Shown here piece after piece: positions 16,809 through 25,920 of a stretch of DNA of 34,542 bases. The stretch's first letter is position 1. Every line of letters starts with the position of its first letter. Source of the stretch: Hoylesella loescheii (GTDB taxonomy: Bacteria > Bacteroidota > Bacteroidia > Bacteroidales > Bacteroidaceae). The notes beneath the pieces are model-generated. The model made no database searches, had not been told where the DNA came from, and worked only from the letters and a program-made list of their open reading frames with translations. The translations under genes were made by a program, and so were the position numbers. The stretch is from positions 1-34,542 of the forward strand of contig JADYUK010000026.1 in NCBI GenBank assembly GCA_021531755.1, given 5' to 3'.

Positions 16809-17420
16809 ATGCACGAGGATATAAAAATAAAGGTTGCGGATGCCGATGACGAGAAATATGTAGACACCATCATCGACACCATACGTGAGGCAGCCAAGAA
16901 ACGCGGAACAGGTATAGCGGAGAGAACACATGAGTATGTAGCCACAAAGATGAAGGAGTCAAAGGCTGTACTCGCACTCTGCGGAGACAGGTTCGCCGGA
17001 TTCAGCTATATCGAGACATGGGGCAACAAACACTATGTCACAACATCTGGACTCATAGTACATCCTGACTACTTGGGAATGGGAGTGGCAAGGAGGATAA
17101 AGGACTATACCTTCACCCTGGCACGTGTGAGATGGCCCAATGCCAAGATTTTCTCGCTCACATCAGGCGATGCCGTAATGAAGATGAACACCCAGCTCGG
17201 GTATGTGCCAGTGTCTTTCAACCAGCTTACTGACGACGACGCATTCTGGAAAGGATGCGAGGGATGCTGCAACCATGACATACTCATGGCCAAGAACCGT
17301 AAGTTCTGCATATGCACAGGCATGCTCTACGACCCTGAGAAGCACAAGGGAGAGCCAACACCCGTCAGCGTATTTCAGGACATCGTACGCACACTGACAG
17401 TAAGGGGCATAGACTTCTGA
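16809..17420 (+). CDS. GNAT acyltransferase, probable N-succinylglutamate synthase
   Basis: A 203-residue GNAT protein. The acyl-CoA binding loop is HPDYLGMGVARRI (about 85-97). After the GNAT core a cluster of five cysteines appears: Cys150, Cys153, Cys154, Cys167 and Cys169 (spacing CX2CCX12CXC). It sits 21 bases after argR and 106 before argG. From memory, the equivalent gene beside argG in Bacteroides thetaiotaomicron (BT3761) was proposed from genetic data as the glutamate N-succinyltransferase that opens the succinylated arginine pathway. This protein matches that gene in position and in recalled sequence blocks such as IETW, GLIV and CTGMLYDP. Enzyme activity on succinyl-CoA is therefore likely but not shown here. 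No classical argA or argJ is in the window. Confidence 0.8.
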   Translation: MHEDIKIKVADADDEKYVDTIIDTIREAAKKRGTGIAERTHEYVATKMKESKAVLALCGDRFAGFSYIETWGNKHYVTTSGLIVHPDYLGMGVARRIKDYTFTLARVRWPNAKIFSLTSGDAVMKMNTQLGYVPVSFNQLTDDDAFWKGCEGCCNHDILMAKNRKFCICTGMLYDPEKHKGEPTPVSVFQDIVRTLTVRGIDF

Positions 17421-17526
17421 CAGGGAAATAATGCTGTCACAGCGGCGACAATGTGCCGGAGACAAGGCCATGAGCCGGTATGACAAGAACACAAAATAGA
17501 AAAAACAAATATAAATCACACTTACG

Positions 17527-18732
17527 ATGGAGAAGAAAAAGAAAGTTGTAGTGGCCTTCAGTGGCGGACTCGACACATCATATAATGTCATGTATCTGAC
17601 AAAGGAAATGGGATACGAGGTTTATGCAGCATGCGCAAATACGGGCGGATTCTCTGCTGAGCAGCTGAAACAGAACGAGGAGAACGCCTATAAGCTCGGC
17701 GCCGTGAAGTACATAACACTCGATGTCACACAGGAATACTACGAGAAGTCGCTCAAGTATATGGTCTACGGCAATGTCCTGCGTAACAACTGCTATCCTA
17801 TCTCCGTCTCCTCTGAGCGTATCTTCCAGGCCATAGCCATAGCACGTTATGCCAAGGAGATAGGCGCAGACGCTATCGCACACGGCTCTACAGGTGCAGG
17901 AAACGACCAGATACGATTCGACATGACATTCCTCGTGATGGCTCCTGGAGTCGAGATAATCACTCTCACACGCGACAGGAACCTCTCAAGACAAGAGGAG
18001 GTCGACTATCTTAACGCCAATGGATACTACGCTGACTTCACCAAGCTGAAATACTCATATAACGTAGGTCTATGGGGAACATCTATATGTGGCGGAGAGA
18101 TACTCGACTCGAAGCAGGGCCTGCCAGAGACAGCCTATCTGAAGCACGTCACGAAAGAGGAGCCCGAGACACTGAAGCTCGGCTTCGAGAAGGGACAGCT
18201 GGTATCTGTCAACGGTGTAAACTATGACGACAAGATAAAGGCTATACAGGAAGTGGAGCGCATCGGCTCAGCCTATGGAATAGGCAGAGACTGCCACGTG
18301 GGCGACACAATAATAGGTATAAAGGGACGAGTGGGATTTGAGGCGGCAGCGCCAATGCTCATAATCGGCGCACACAGGTTCCTCGAGAAATACACACTCT
18401 CCAAGTGGCAGCAGTACTGGAAGGACCAGGTAGCCAACTGGTATGGGATGTTCCTCCACGAGTCACAGTATCTTGAGCCTGTCATGATGGACATTGAGGC
18501 CATGCTTGAGTCATCACAGCGTAATGTCACAGGCGAGGTGACACTTCTCCTCCGCCCACTCACATTCGAGACTGTCGGAGTTGACTCGCCTAACGACCTC
18601 GTCAAGAACAAGCTCGGCGAATATGGTGAGACAGCAAAGGCATGGACATCAGAAGACGCAAAGGGCTTCATCAAGGTAACATCGACAGCACTGCGCGCAT
18701 ACTATCTCGCTCACCCCGACGAGCGTAAGTGA
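17527..18732 (+). CDS. argG: Argininosuccinate synthase
   Basis: Joins citrulline and aspartate with ATP to form argininosuccinate, the penultimate step of arginine synthesis. The pyrophosphatase-type P-loop VVAFSGGLDTSYN is at about 9-21, and the nucleotide/citrulline block HGSTGAGNDQIRFD follows at about 119-132. The 401-residue length is normal. The ATG at 17527 gives MEKKKKVVVAFSGG, with the loop at its usual distance from the start. It is 106 bases after the GNAT gene on the same strand, with no TAnnTTTG box in the gap, so it is probably read through from the argR promoter. Confidence 0.97.
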   Translation: MEKKKKVVVAFSGGLDTSYNVMYLTKEMGYEVYAACANTGGFSAEQLKQNEENAYKLGAVKYITLDVTQEYYEKSLKYMVYGNVLRNNCYPISVSSERIFQAIAIARYAKEIGADAIAHGSTGAGNDQIRFDMTFLVMAPGVEIITLTRDRNLSRQEEVDYLNANGYYADFTKLKYSYNVGLWGTSICGGEILDSKQGLPETAYLKHVTKEEPETLKLGFEKGQLVSVNGVNYDDKIKAIQEVERIGSAYGIGRDCHVGDTIIGIKGRVGFEAAAPMLIIGAHRFLEKYTLSKWQQYWKDQVANWYGMFLHESQYLEPVMMDIEAMLESSQRNVTGEVTLLLRPLTFETVGVDSPNDLVKNKLGEYGETAKAWTSEDAKGFIKVTSTALRAYYLAHPDERK

Positions 18733-19157
18733 TACTCACCCACCGCCTGTCAAGAAGCAGTCACAGCTGTGGACAAGACCACCAACAAGCGCAAGCGCTA
18801 CCCCACCCTCTCTGTCCCGCTGTAAGACACATGTCATAACACCTCCGGAAAATGGCCGGTGACATGCAGAGACAGCCCGTTCTCTGGCTACAGAATGAAA
18901 AAAAGAGACTCTTTCGTTCAGTTTTAGGGAAAACGTTTGGTTGTTTGGAAAATTATGACTAATTTTGCGTCGCTTTAGTGAGAGGCATGATACTGGCACT
19001 CTATCGTGCTGGCTCTGCCGCTCCTAAACCCGCAATCAGGAACCATCCACGCCGTCTGGCTCAACAAACAGGGAGCTCACATGGCTGACAACAGCCACGA
19101 CAAAGACTCACATCAGGAGAGCAGACGGAGAGACATAGGTTCAGGACAGGCAAAAAT
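18733..19157. other. Intergenic region between argG and tRNA-Pro
   Basis: This 425-base gap carries a promoter at 18936-18967. I see no strong terminator after argG. A 33-codon open frame from 18988 has no family character and is not called. The leader from the promoter to the tRNA would be about 180 bases, which is long and unexplained. Confidence 0.5.
18936..18967 (+). promoter_or_regulatory. Promoter upstream of tRNA-Pro
   Basis: TTTG at 18936-18939, 20 bases, then TAATTTTG at 18960-18967, a full consensus match. Transcription would begin near 18974. The first recognised gene downstream is tRNA-Pro; read-through into argC is possible. Confidence 0.75.
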
Positions 19158-19231
19158 CGGGGTGTGGCGCAGTTGGTTAGCGTACGCGTCTGGGGGGCGT
19201 GTGGTCGCCAGTTCGAGTCTGGTCACCCCGA
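19158..19231 (+). tRNA. tRNA-Pro (anticodon GGG)
   Basis: A complete cloverleaf. Acceptor stem CGGGGTG (19158-19164) pairs with CACCCCG (19224-19230), with discriminator A at 19231. The D arm is GCGC/GCGT with the usual AGTTGGTTA loop. The anticodon loop CTGGGGG (19190-19196) has anticodon GGG at 19192-19194, which reads CCC and CCU proline codons. The T arm has GTTCGAGTC. The CCA end is not encoded, so it must be added after transcription. It stands between argG and argC, next to proline and arginine biosynthesis genes. Confidence 0.96.
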
Positions 19232-19671
19232 CAACATCATCAAAGAAATCCAACAGGTCCTGATGACTATACACTGCCTAAGGCAGACATGGATGGGGAA
19301 TCTCACCCACCGACGTGGTTTGACTGACGTTGTGGGACGGGAAGTCTGAGAATGACACCTGGCATTGCGGTTGACTACGTATGCAGGCATACAGAAGTCG
19401 GCATAACGTATAGGAGAGATTCTTATTAACCAGTATTGAAGGGCCGTCGCCGTACATCATGTCACGGGGTGGTCCTCTTATTGTATATAGACGTTACCGG
19501 GCGCATAATAATCCGGAAGCAGAAGCATCTCTTAAACAGTCTGATTCTGCTTGAGAGAAAGGCATTGTGAAAGCCCACTCCAGTCAACACAACAAGCAGA
19601 GAATGTCTGGAAGAAAATGCCTGTGGGCACATCCATAATGAAGAAACAAGCTATAGAAACAAGATAGAAAT
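19232..19671. other. Intergenic region between tRNA-Pro and argC
   Basis: This 440-base gap has no gene that I can support and no clear TAnnTTTG promoter. Whether argC is read from the promoter at 18936-18967 through the tRNA, or from an unrecognised promoter here, cannot be decided from sequence. Confidence 0.4.
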
Positions 19672-20697
19672 ATGGTACGAGTAGGTATATTGGGAGCGGC
19701 AGGATATACAGGCGGTGAGCTTATACGTCTGCTGCTGAGCCATCCAGAGGTAGAGATTGTTTTTGCCAACAGCGAGTCGAATGCTGGCAACAAGGTTTAT
19801 GATGTCCATGAGGGACTTATAGGAGACACCGAGCTTGAGTTCACATCAGACATGCCGTTCAACGATGTTGATGTGGTATTCTTCTGTTTCGGCCACGGTA
19901 AGAGCGAGGCATTCCTCAACCAGCATACCATCCCGGAGGGAGTGAAGATAATCGACCTTGCCCAAGACTTCCGCATCAAGGGCGGACACGATTATGTCTA
20001 TGGCCTGCCAGAGATACACAGAGACGCCATCGCACAGTGCCAGCATCTTGCCAATCCTGGATGCTTCGCCACATGTATCCAGCTTGGTCTGCTCCCGTTG
20101 GCAAAGGCAGGGAAGCTCGTTCACGACATCAGCGTGAACGCCGTGACAGGCTCGACAGGGGCAGGACAGAAGCCATCGGCAACAACACACTTCTCATGGC
20201 GCAACAACAACTTCTCTGTCTACAAGCTCTTCACACACCAGCATCTGCACGAGATATGCCAGACCCTGAACGAGTTGAGACCTCAGGACGCTCCAGCCGT
20301 AGTCGACACTCTCGACAATGGGTTCGATGATATTGAGGCAAAGGGCATATCACTCGACTTTATCCCCTACCGTGGAGATTTCCCAAGAGGCATCTTCTGC
20401 ACAGAGGTAGTGACACTCGACGACAAGGCCGACGCGGCAGAGATAGTCGCTCTGTACAAGTCGTTCTATGCCGACGCCGCCTTCACACACTATTCAGACA
20501 AGCCTCTTGACCTCAAGCAGGTGGTCAATACGAATAAGGCCCTCGTCCATGTTGATGTCTTCGGGAAGAAGATAGTAATCACTTCCATAATAGACAATCT
20601 GCTGAAGGGAGCCGTAGGCCAGGCTCTCCAGAACATGAACATTATGTTCAGTATGGACGAGCATACCGGACTGAACCTCAAAGCCTCAGCTTTTTAA
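19672..20697 (+). CDS. argC: N-acyl-gamma-glutamyl-phosphate reductase
   Basis: Reduces N-acetyl- or, more likely here, N-succinyl-glutamyl phosphate to the semialdehyde with NADPH. The N-terminal nucleotide-binding motif is GAAGYTGGELIRLL (8-21). The catalytic cysteine is Cys131 in ANPGCFATC. The 341-residue length is normal for the long-type ArgC. The ATG at 19672 (MVRVGILGAAGYTGG) sets the Rossmann strand at the N-terminus. argD follows after 12 bases, so the two are translated from one transcript. The partner kinase ArgB is not in this window. Confidence 0.96.
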   Translation: MVRVGILGAAGYTGGELIRLLLSHPEVEIVFANSESNAGNKVYDVHEGLIGDTELEFTSDMPFNDVDVVFFCFGHGKSEAFLNQHTIPEGVKIIDLAQDFRIKGGHDYVYGLPEIHRDAIAQCQHLANPGCFATCIQLGLLPLAKAGKLVHDISVNAVTGSTGAGQKPSATTHFSWRNNNFSVYKLFTHQHLHEICQTLNELRPQDAPAVVDTLDNGFDDIEAKGISLDFIPYRGDFPRGIFCTEVVTLDDKADAAEIVALYKSFYADAAFTHYSDKPLDLKQVVNTNKALVHVDVFGKKIVITSIIDNLLKGAVGQALQNMNIMFSMDEHTGLNLKASAF

Positions 20698-20709
20698 TCA
20701 TTTCGACGT

Positions 20710-21876
20710 ATGAAACTATTCGATGTTTACCCACTCCTTGATGTCACTATCGACAAAGGTCTCGGCTGTAAAGTATGGGACGACAAGGGACAAGAATACC
20801 TTGACCTCTACGGAGGCCATGCAGTCATAAGCATAGGACACTGCCATCCACACTATGTCGAGGCTATGACAAACCAGCTGAACAAGCTTGGATTCTACTC
20901 CAACTCTGTCCAGAATCCTCTCCAGAAGACATTTGCCGCACGTCTCGGACATATCTGTGGATATGAGGAATATAACCTCTTCCTCATCAACTCAGGGGCT
21001 GAGGCTAACGAGAACGCCATGAAGCTGGCAAGCTTCTATAACGGACGCACACGGATTCTCTCACTGGAGAAAGCTTTCCATGGACGCACATCGCTCGCTG
21101 TGGAGGCAACAAACAACCCCAAGATAATAGCTCCAATAAACCAGAACGGACATGTCACCTATCTCCCAATGAACGATATCGAGGCATGGGAGGCGGAACT
21201 ATCAAAAGGTGACGTGTGCGCTGTACTGATAGAATGCATCCAGGGTGTCGGCGGAATACGCCTCGTCGACAAGGATTTCTATCTCGCCTTGCGACAGCTC
21301 TGCACCAAGTATGACACTGTGCTTGTATGCGACGAGATACAGTGTGGTTACGGACGCTCAGGCAGATTCTTCGCCCACCAGTGGCTGATGGATACGGATG
21401 CTGACGGCAATTACGATATGAGCCAAGCTCCTGATGTTGTCACAGTTGCCAAGGGAATATGTAATGGTTTCCCTATGGGCGGCGTACTGATATCCCCAAA
21501 GTTCAAGGCAGTCTACGGACAGCTTGGCACTACATTCGGCGGGAACCACCTCGCATGCGCCGGAGCGATAGCTGTTATCGACGTCATGAAGAGCGAGCGC
21601 CTTGTAGAGAATGCCAAGATAGTGGGCGAGTATCTCATGCAGCGCCTGCGTGAGCTGAAGAGTGAGTGCCCGCATATCGTTGATGTCCGCGGCCGCGGCC
21701 TCATGATAGGCATCGAGCTCGATATCCCTTACAAGGAGCCACGCACACGTCTCGTCAGCGAGCAGCACTGCTTCACCGGATGCTCGGGCACAAATGTCCT
21801 CCGTCTCCTCCCTCCATTGTGCATCACCAAGGCTGATGCGGATGATTTCATAGAACGTTTCAGGAAAATATTTTAA
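20710..21876 (+). CDS. argD: N-succinyl/acetylornithine aminotransferase
   Basis: PLP-dependent class III aminotransferase that converts the N-acylglutamate semialdehyde to N-acylornithine with glutamate. Key parts are the NSGAEANENAMKLA block (about 94-107), the PLP ring aspartate in CDEIQCGYGRSG (Asp208), and the Schiff-base lysine Lys248 in TVAKGICNGFPMGG. Length 388 is typical. It lies 12 bases after argC and 5 before proC, so it belongs in the middle of a tight operon. Succinylated substrate is inferred from the ArgF' type encoded in the same string. Confidence 0.95.
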   Translation: MKLFDVYPLLDVTIDKGLGCKVWDDKGQEYLDLYGGHAVISIGHCHPHYVEAMTNQLNKLGFYSNSVQNPLQKTFAARLGHICGYEEYNLFLINSGAEANENAMKLASFYNGRTRILSLEKAFHGRTSLAVEATNNPKIIAPINQNGHVTYLPMNDIEAWEAELSKGDVCAVLIECIQGVGGIRLVDKDFYLALRQLCTKYDTVLVCDEIQCGYGRSGRFFAHQWLMDTDADGNYDMSQAPDVVTVAKGICNGFPMGGVLISPKFKAVYGQLGTTFGGNHLACAGAIAVIDVMKSERLVENAKIVGEYLMQRLRELKSECPHIVDVRGRGLMIGIELDIPYKEPRTRLVSEQHCFTGCSGTNVLRLLPPLCITKADADDFIERFRKIF

Positions 21877-21881
21877 GCCAT

Positions 21882-22685
21882 ATGAAGATATCTGTTATAG
21901 GTGCGGGCAATATGGGTGGCGCCCTTATAAAGGGCTGGGCCAAGGCCGCACGCAAGAATGAGATGCCTGAAGGCTTAGAGATAACAGTGACAGCGAAGAC
22001 CCAAAAGACGCTCGACAAGATGAGCGAGGAGTTTCCTGAGCTGCACACGACATTGGATAATACGGCAGCAGCGGCAGACGCTGATATCATCATCCTGGCT
22101 GTGAAGCCATGGCTGATAAACCATGTGGTCGAAGAGATCACACCAACCGTAAACTTAAACAACCAGATTATTGTCTCCGTTGCTGCCAATATCCAGACCT
22201 CAGACCTCAGGAACATGTTCCACGACGAGCATGCCCAGATATTCTATGCTATGCCGAATATAGCAGCAGAATTTGGCGAGAGCATGACATTTGTTGCTGG
22301 AGCGGATGGTGTATCAGAGTCTTCCGCCGAGTCAGTCAGGAGGCTTTTCTCTCTTGTCGGTGCTGTCAAGGTCTGCGAGGAGCGTCTCATCGCTGCCGGC
22401 ATGATGATGGCTGGCTGTGGCATAGCATACGTCATGAGATTCATAAGGGCCATGATGGAAGGCGGTGTAGAGATGGGATTCTACCCCAAGGATGCACAGG
22501 ACATAGCGATGCAGACCATGAAAGGGGCTGTGACGCTGCTCACAGAGACTGGCTTGCACCCAGAGGCTGCAATCGACAAGGTCACGACACCTGGCGGTGT
22601 GACTATAAAAGGACTTAACGAGCTGGACCACGCATCGTTCAACTCTGCAGTGATAAGATGCCTCAAGGCAGGCATGAAAAAGTGA
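21882..22685 (+). CDS. proC: Pyrroline-5-carboxylate reductase
   Basis: Last step of proline synthesis, pyrroline-5-carboxylate to proline with NAD(P)H. The N-terminal dinucleotide motif is GAGNMGGALIKGW (7-19). The C-terminal P5CR dimerisation region has the signature TPGGVTIKGLNELD, followed by a short helix to the stop. Length 267 is normal. It starts 5 bases after the argD stop, which places a proline gene inside the arginine string. ProB follows after 29 bases. Confidence 0.95.
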   Translation: MKISVIGAGNMGGALIKGWAKAARKNEMPEGLEITVTAKTQKTLDKMSEEFPELHTTLDNTAAAADADIIILAVKPWLINHVVEEITPTVNLNNQIIVSVAANIQTSDLRNMFHDEHAQIFYAMPNIAAEFGESMTFVAGADGVSESSAESVRRLFSLVGAVKVCEERLIAAGMMMAGCGIAYVMRFIRAMMEGGVEMGFYPKDAQDIAMQTMKGAVTLLTETGLHPEAAIDKVTTPGGVTIKGLNELDHASFNSAVIRCLKAGMKK

Positions 22686-22714
22686 GAAAGAGTATAGGAC
22701 ATTGATTTCATATT

Positions 22715-23482
22715 GTGGAAAGAATAGTAGTCAAGGTGGGCTCAAATGTGCTCACCACTCCTAAAGGGAAGCTCGATATAACCCGTCTCTCTGCCATTGT
22801 CGACCAGATAGCTTGGCTGAAGGAGCACCGTTACGAGGTGATTCTTGTCACATCGGGAGCTGTGGCCTGCGGACGTAGCGAGCTGAAAGTTGACTTCGAG
22901 CTTGACACTGTTGAGCAACGGCAGCTGTTCTCTGCCATAGGTCAGGTGAAGCTCATTAACCTCTATTACCAGCTCTTCCGCGAACATGGGCTGCATATAG
23001 GCCAGATTCTGACAATGAAGGAGAACTTCATGGCAGGCCAGCAGTATGACAACCAGAAGGCATGTATGGAGGTTATGCTCGATAATGGTGTCATTCCGGT
23101 TGTCAACGAGAACGATACAGTATGCGTGACAGAGCTGATGTTCACTGACAATGATGAGCTGTCAGGACTTATAGCAGGCATGATTGGCGCACGCACTCTC
23201 GTCCTTCTCTCCAATATCGACGGTGTTTACACAGGCAATCCGTCAGACCCTACGAGCCAGCTCATAAGGCACGTGAAGCCCTCCGACTGTCTCGACGGCT
23301 TTATCCAACAGTCAAAAAGCCCGGCAGGACGTGGAGGCATGGCCTCAAAGTATAACACAGCGCGCACAGTGGCAGCAAAAGGTATACGTGTCGTCATCGC
23401 CAACGGCACACGTGAGCATATTCTCACCGATATTCTTGAGAAGCCATCAGAAACCCCATTTACAGAATTCATACCATCATGA
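22715..23482 (+). CDS. proB: Glutamate 5-kinase, short form without PUA domain
   Basis: Phosphorylates glutamate on the gamma-carboxyl, first step of proline synthesis. The amino acid kinase fold is complete: VVKVGSNVLT (5-14), VTSGAVACG (about 45-53), VVNENDTV and the nucleotide block GRGGMASKYNTA. The 255-residue length shows that the C-terminal PUA domain of E. coli ProB (367 residues) is absent. The start is GTG at 22715 (GTG GAA AGA); no ATG fits in frame upstream. The stop overlaps the proA start by 4 bases (ATGA), a sign of translational coupling. Confidence 0.95.
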   Translation: MERIVVKVGSNVLTTPKGKLDITRLSAIVDQIAWLKEHRYEVILVTSGAVACGRSELKVDFELDTVEQRQLFSAIGQVKLINLYYQLFREHGLHIGQILTMKENFMAGQQYDNQKACMEVMLDNGVIPVVNENDTVCVTELMFTDNDELSGLIAGMIGARTLVLLSNIDGVYTGNPSDPTSQLIRHVKPSDCLDGFIQQSKSPAGRGGMASKYNTARTVAAKGIRVVIANGTREHILTDILEKPSETPFTEFIPS

Positions 23483-24708
23483 CAGATATATTCAGAAAGA
23501 CCAAGGATGCAAGCCTGTATCTCGCACAGCTGTCAGATGCAGACAAGTCGGCTGTCCTTCATGCTGTGGCCGATGCCATAAAGCATGATACAGACACGTT
23601 GCTTGCGGCTAACGCCGCTGACCTCTCGCGCATGGAGAAGTCCAATCCCTTGTATGACCGTCTGCTGCTTACGCCCTCACGTCTTGACAACATAGCGTCT
23701 GATATGCGCCATGTGGCGTGTCTTCCATCACCTCTTGGCCACATCACATGTGAGCGCACACTCGACAACGGGCTACATCTGCGCCGTGTCTCCGTGCCAT
23801 TCGGGGTCATAGGTGTCATATATGAGGCACGTCCTAATGTCACGTTCGATGTCTTCGCTCTGTGTATGAAATCAGGCAATGCCTGCATACTTAAAGGCGG
23901 AAAGGATGCCGACGACTCGAACAAGGCAGCCGTGAGGCTCATAAAGGATGTGCTTGAGAAGCATGGCATATCACCCGATATCATAAACCTGATGCCTGCC
24001 ACTCACGAGGCCACTCATGAGATGCTGAACGCTGTAGGGTATGTAGACCTCTGCATTCCGCGCGGAGGAAAGAGGCTTATAGAGTTTGTCAGGGACAACG
24101 CACGCATACCGGTCATAGAGACTGGCGCTGGTGTCGTACACGCCTACTTCGACAAATATGGAGACCTGGAGATGGGCAAGGCCATTGTCAATAATGCCAA
24201 GACGCGCCGTGTCTCTGTCTGCAACGCCCTCGACTGTCTGCTTATCCACAAGGACAGGCTTCCAGATTTGAAGGCACTTTGCCAACCTATGGCTGGCCGT
24301 GTGACAATCTATGCCGACAAGCGCGCCGCCGAGATGCTTGACGATGCGATACTGTGTGCCGACGACGACAAGGATGTTTACGGACGTGAGTGGATGGACT
24401 ACAAGATGAGCGTGAAGACTGTCGACACTATAGACGATGCCCTGTCCCACATCAGGCGTTACAGCTCAGGCCACTCAGAGTGTATCATCACAGACGACGA
24501 GGCATCAGCCGAGCTATTCAGACAGCACGTCGACGCTGCCTGCGTCTATGTTAACGCGCCGACATCATTCACCGATGGCGCACAGTTCGGATTAGGAGCG
24601 GAGATAGGAATCTCTACACAGAAGCTTGGCCCACGCGGCCCTATGGGGCTCAATGAGATGACGACATACAAGTGGCTGATAGACGGACACGGACAGACAC
24701 GCCAATAA
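23479..24708 (+). CDS. proA: Glutamate-5-semialdehyde dehydrogenase (gamma-glutamyl phosphate reductase)
   Basis: Reduces gamma-glutamyl phosphate, the unstable product of ProB, to glutamate semialdehyde with NADPH. It has the aldehyde dehydrogenase fold: IYEARPNVTFDVFALCMKSG near residues 113-132, and the catalytic Cys in RRVSVCNALDCLL. Length 409 is typical. The start ATG at 23479 lies within the ATGA overlap with proB, which helps the two enzymes be made together. The C-terminal signature LGPRGPMGLNEMTTYKW is present. A 127-base gap separates it from argF'. Confidence 0.97.
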   Translation: MTDIFRKTKDASLYLAQLSDADKSAVLHAVADAIKHDTDTLLAANAADLSRMEKSNPLYDRLLLTPSRLDNIASDMRHVACLPSPLGHITCERTLDNGLHLRRVSVPFGVIGVIYEARPNVTFDVFALCMKSGNACILKGGKDADDSNKAAVRLIKDVLEKHGISPDIINLMPATHEATHEMLNAVGYVDLCIPRGGKRLIEFVRDNARIPVIETGAGVVHAYFDKYGDLEMGKAIVNNAKTRRVSVCNALDCLLIHKDRLPDLKALCQPMAGRVTIYADKRAAEMLDDAILCADDDKDVYGREWMDYKMSVKTVDTIDDALSHIRRYSSGHSECIITDDEASAELFRQHVDAACVYVNAPTSFTDGAQFGLGAEIGISTQKLGPRGPMGLNEMTTYKWLIDGHGQTRQ

Positions 24709-24835
24709 TAACGCCGCGATGTCTTCCTGACACTGCCCCATAAGCTCTGCATCACGAACAAGAAACCCTCCCCCGCACAGTCCACAGCCAGTTGTCTGGC
24801 ATGGGAAGATGTGTAGGATAAAACCATTATTACCG

Positions 24836-25885
24836 ATGAGATCATTTGTCAACCCACAAGACCTCGGCTGTCTGAAGAAGGCAATGCAGGAGGCACTCGA
24901 GATTAAGAACGACCGTTTCAAGTATCAGCATCTGGGTCATAACAAGACTCTCATGATGATATTCTTCAACAACTCACTACGCACACGTCTCTCAACACAG
25001 AAGGCAGCGATGAACCTTGGCATGAATGTCATTGTGCTTGATGTCAATGCAGGTGCCTGGAAGCTTGAGACAGAGCGTGGAGTCATCATGGACGGGGACA
25101 AGGCAGAGCATCTGCTTGAGGCCATACCGGTCATGGCATGCTATTGTGATGTCATCGGTGTTCGCTCGTTTGCTGGTCTCTCTGACCGCGATTATGACTA
25201 TGCGGAGACAGTCCTCAACCAGTTCCTCAAATACAGTGGCAAACCTGTTTTCGCCATGGAGACAGCCACCGTGCATCCTCTCCAGGCTTTTGCCGACCTC
25301 ATAACCATGGAGGAGTCATGGGCCAGGGACAACAACCTTCCCTTTGCTAACGGCAATCCTGAGGCCTTTGACTTCAACCACAAGAAGATGAAGGCTGTGC
25401 TGACATGGGCTCCTCACTGCAGGGCCCTGCCTCAGGCAGTGCCCAACTCATATGCCCAGTGGATGCTCGCCGCTCCTGACGTAGAGCTTGTTGTCACCCA
25501 CCCTCACGGCTATGAGCTCGACCCTAAGTTCCTGGAATATACCGACCCTCGCACAGGTGAGACACGCCGTGCCACTGTAGAGTATGACCAGAAGAAGGCT
25601 CTTGAGGGTGCTGACTTCGTCTATGCCAAGAACTGGTCCTGCCCTGGTGTGACAAACCCTACGGACTACGGCAAGATTCTATCGAAGGACATGTCGTGGA
25701 CAATAGACACCGAGCATATGTCATGGACAAACAACGGCAAGTTCCTCCACTGTCTTCCAGTGCGCCGTGGACTGATTGTTACAGACGATGTCATAGAGTC
25801 TCCAGCGTCTCTCGTCATCCCAGAGGCTGCCAACCGCGAGATATCATGCTCTGTTGTCTTGAAGCATATACTTGAGTCTATCTGA
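24836..25885 (+). CDS. argF': N-succinylornithine carbamoyltransferase
   Basis: Transfers the carbamoyl group to N-succinylornithine. The protein is the SOTCase type described from Bacteroides fragilis, not classical ArgF. The carbamoyl-phosphate site reads SLRTRLS (about 47-53) where ordinary enzymes have STRTR. WKLETERGVIMDGDK (75-89) and the C-terminal HCLPVRRGLIVTDDVIESP also match by memory. Residue 90 is Ala (codon GCA at 25103-25105), where B. fragilis SOTCase has the specificity residue Pro90 and acetylornithine enzymes have Glu. Length is 349 residues. The ATG at 24836 (MRSFVNPQDL) aligns with the known N-terminus; an upstream ATG at 24809 is less likely. The strong terminator after it closes the arginine/proline region. 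Confidence 0.93.
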   Translation: MRSFVNPQDLGCLKKAMQEALEIKNDRFKYQHLGHNKTLMMIFFNNSLRTRLSTQKAAMNLGMNVIVLDVNAGAWKLETERGVIMDGDKAEHLLEAIPVMACYCDVIGVRSFAGLSDRDYDYAETVLNQFLKYSGKPVFAMETATVHPLQAFADLITMEESWARDNNLPFANGNPEAFDFNHKKMKAVLTWAPHCRALPQAVPNSYAQWMLAAPDVELVVTHPHGYELDPKFLEYTDPRTGETRRATVEYDQKKALEGADFVYAKNWSCPGVTNPTDYGKILSKDMSWTIDTEHMSWTNNGKFLHCLPVRRGLIVTDDVIESPASLVIPEAANREISCSVVLKHILESI

Positions 25886-25920
25886 AAATAAAGGCTCCAC
25901 AGGGCCGTAAATATATACAC

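Noticed and set aside
19006..19263. Open frame of 85 codons on the plus strand across the tRNA
   Set aside because: It runs straight through the full tRNA-Pro gene and has no family character.
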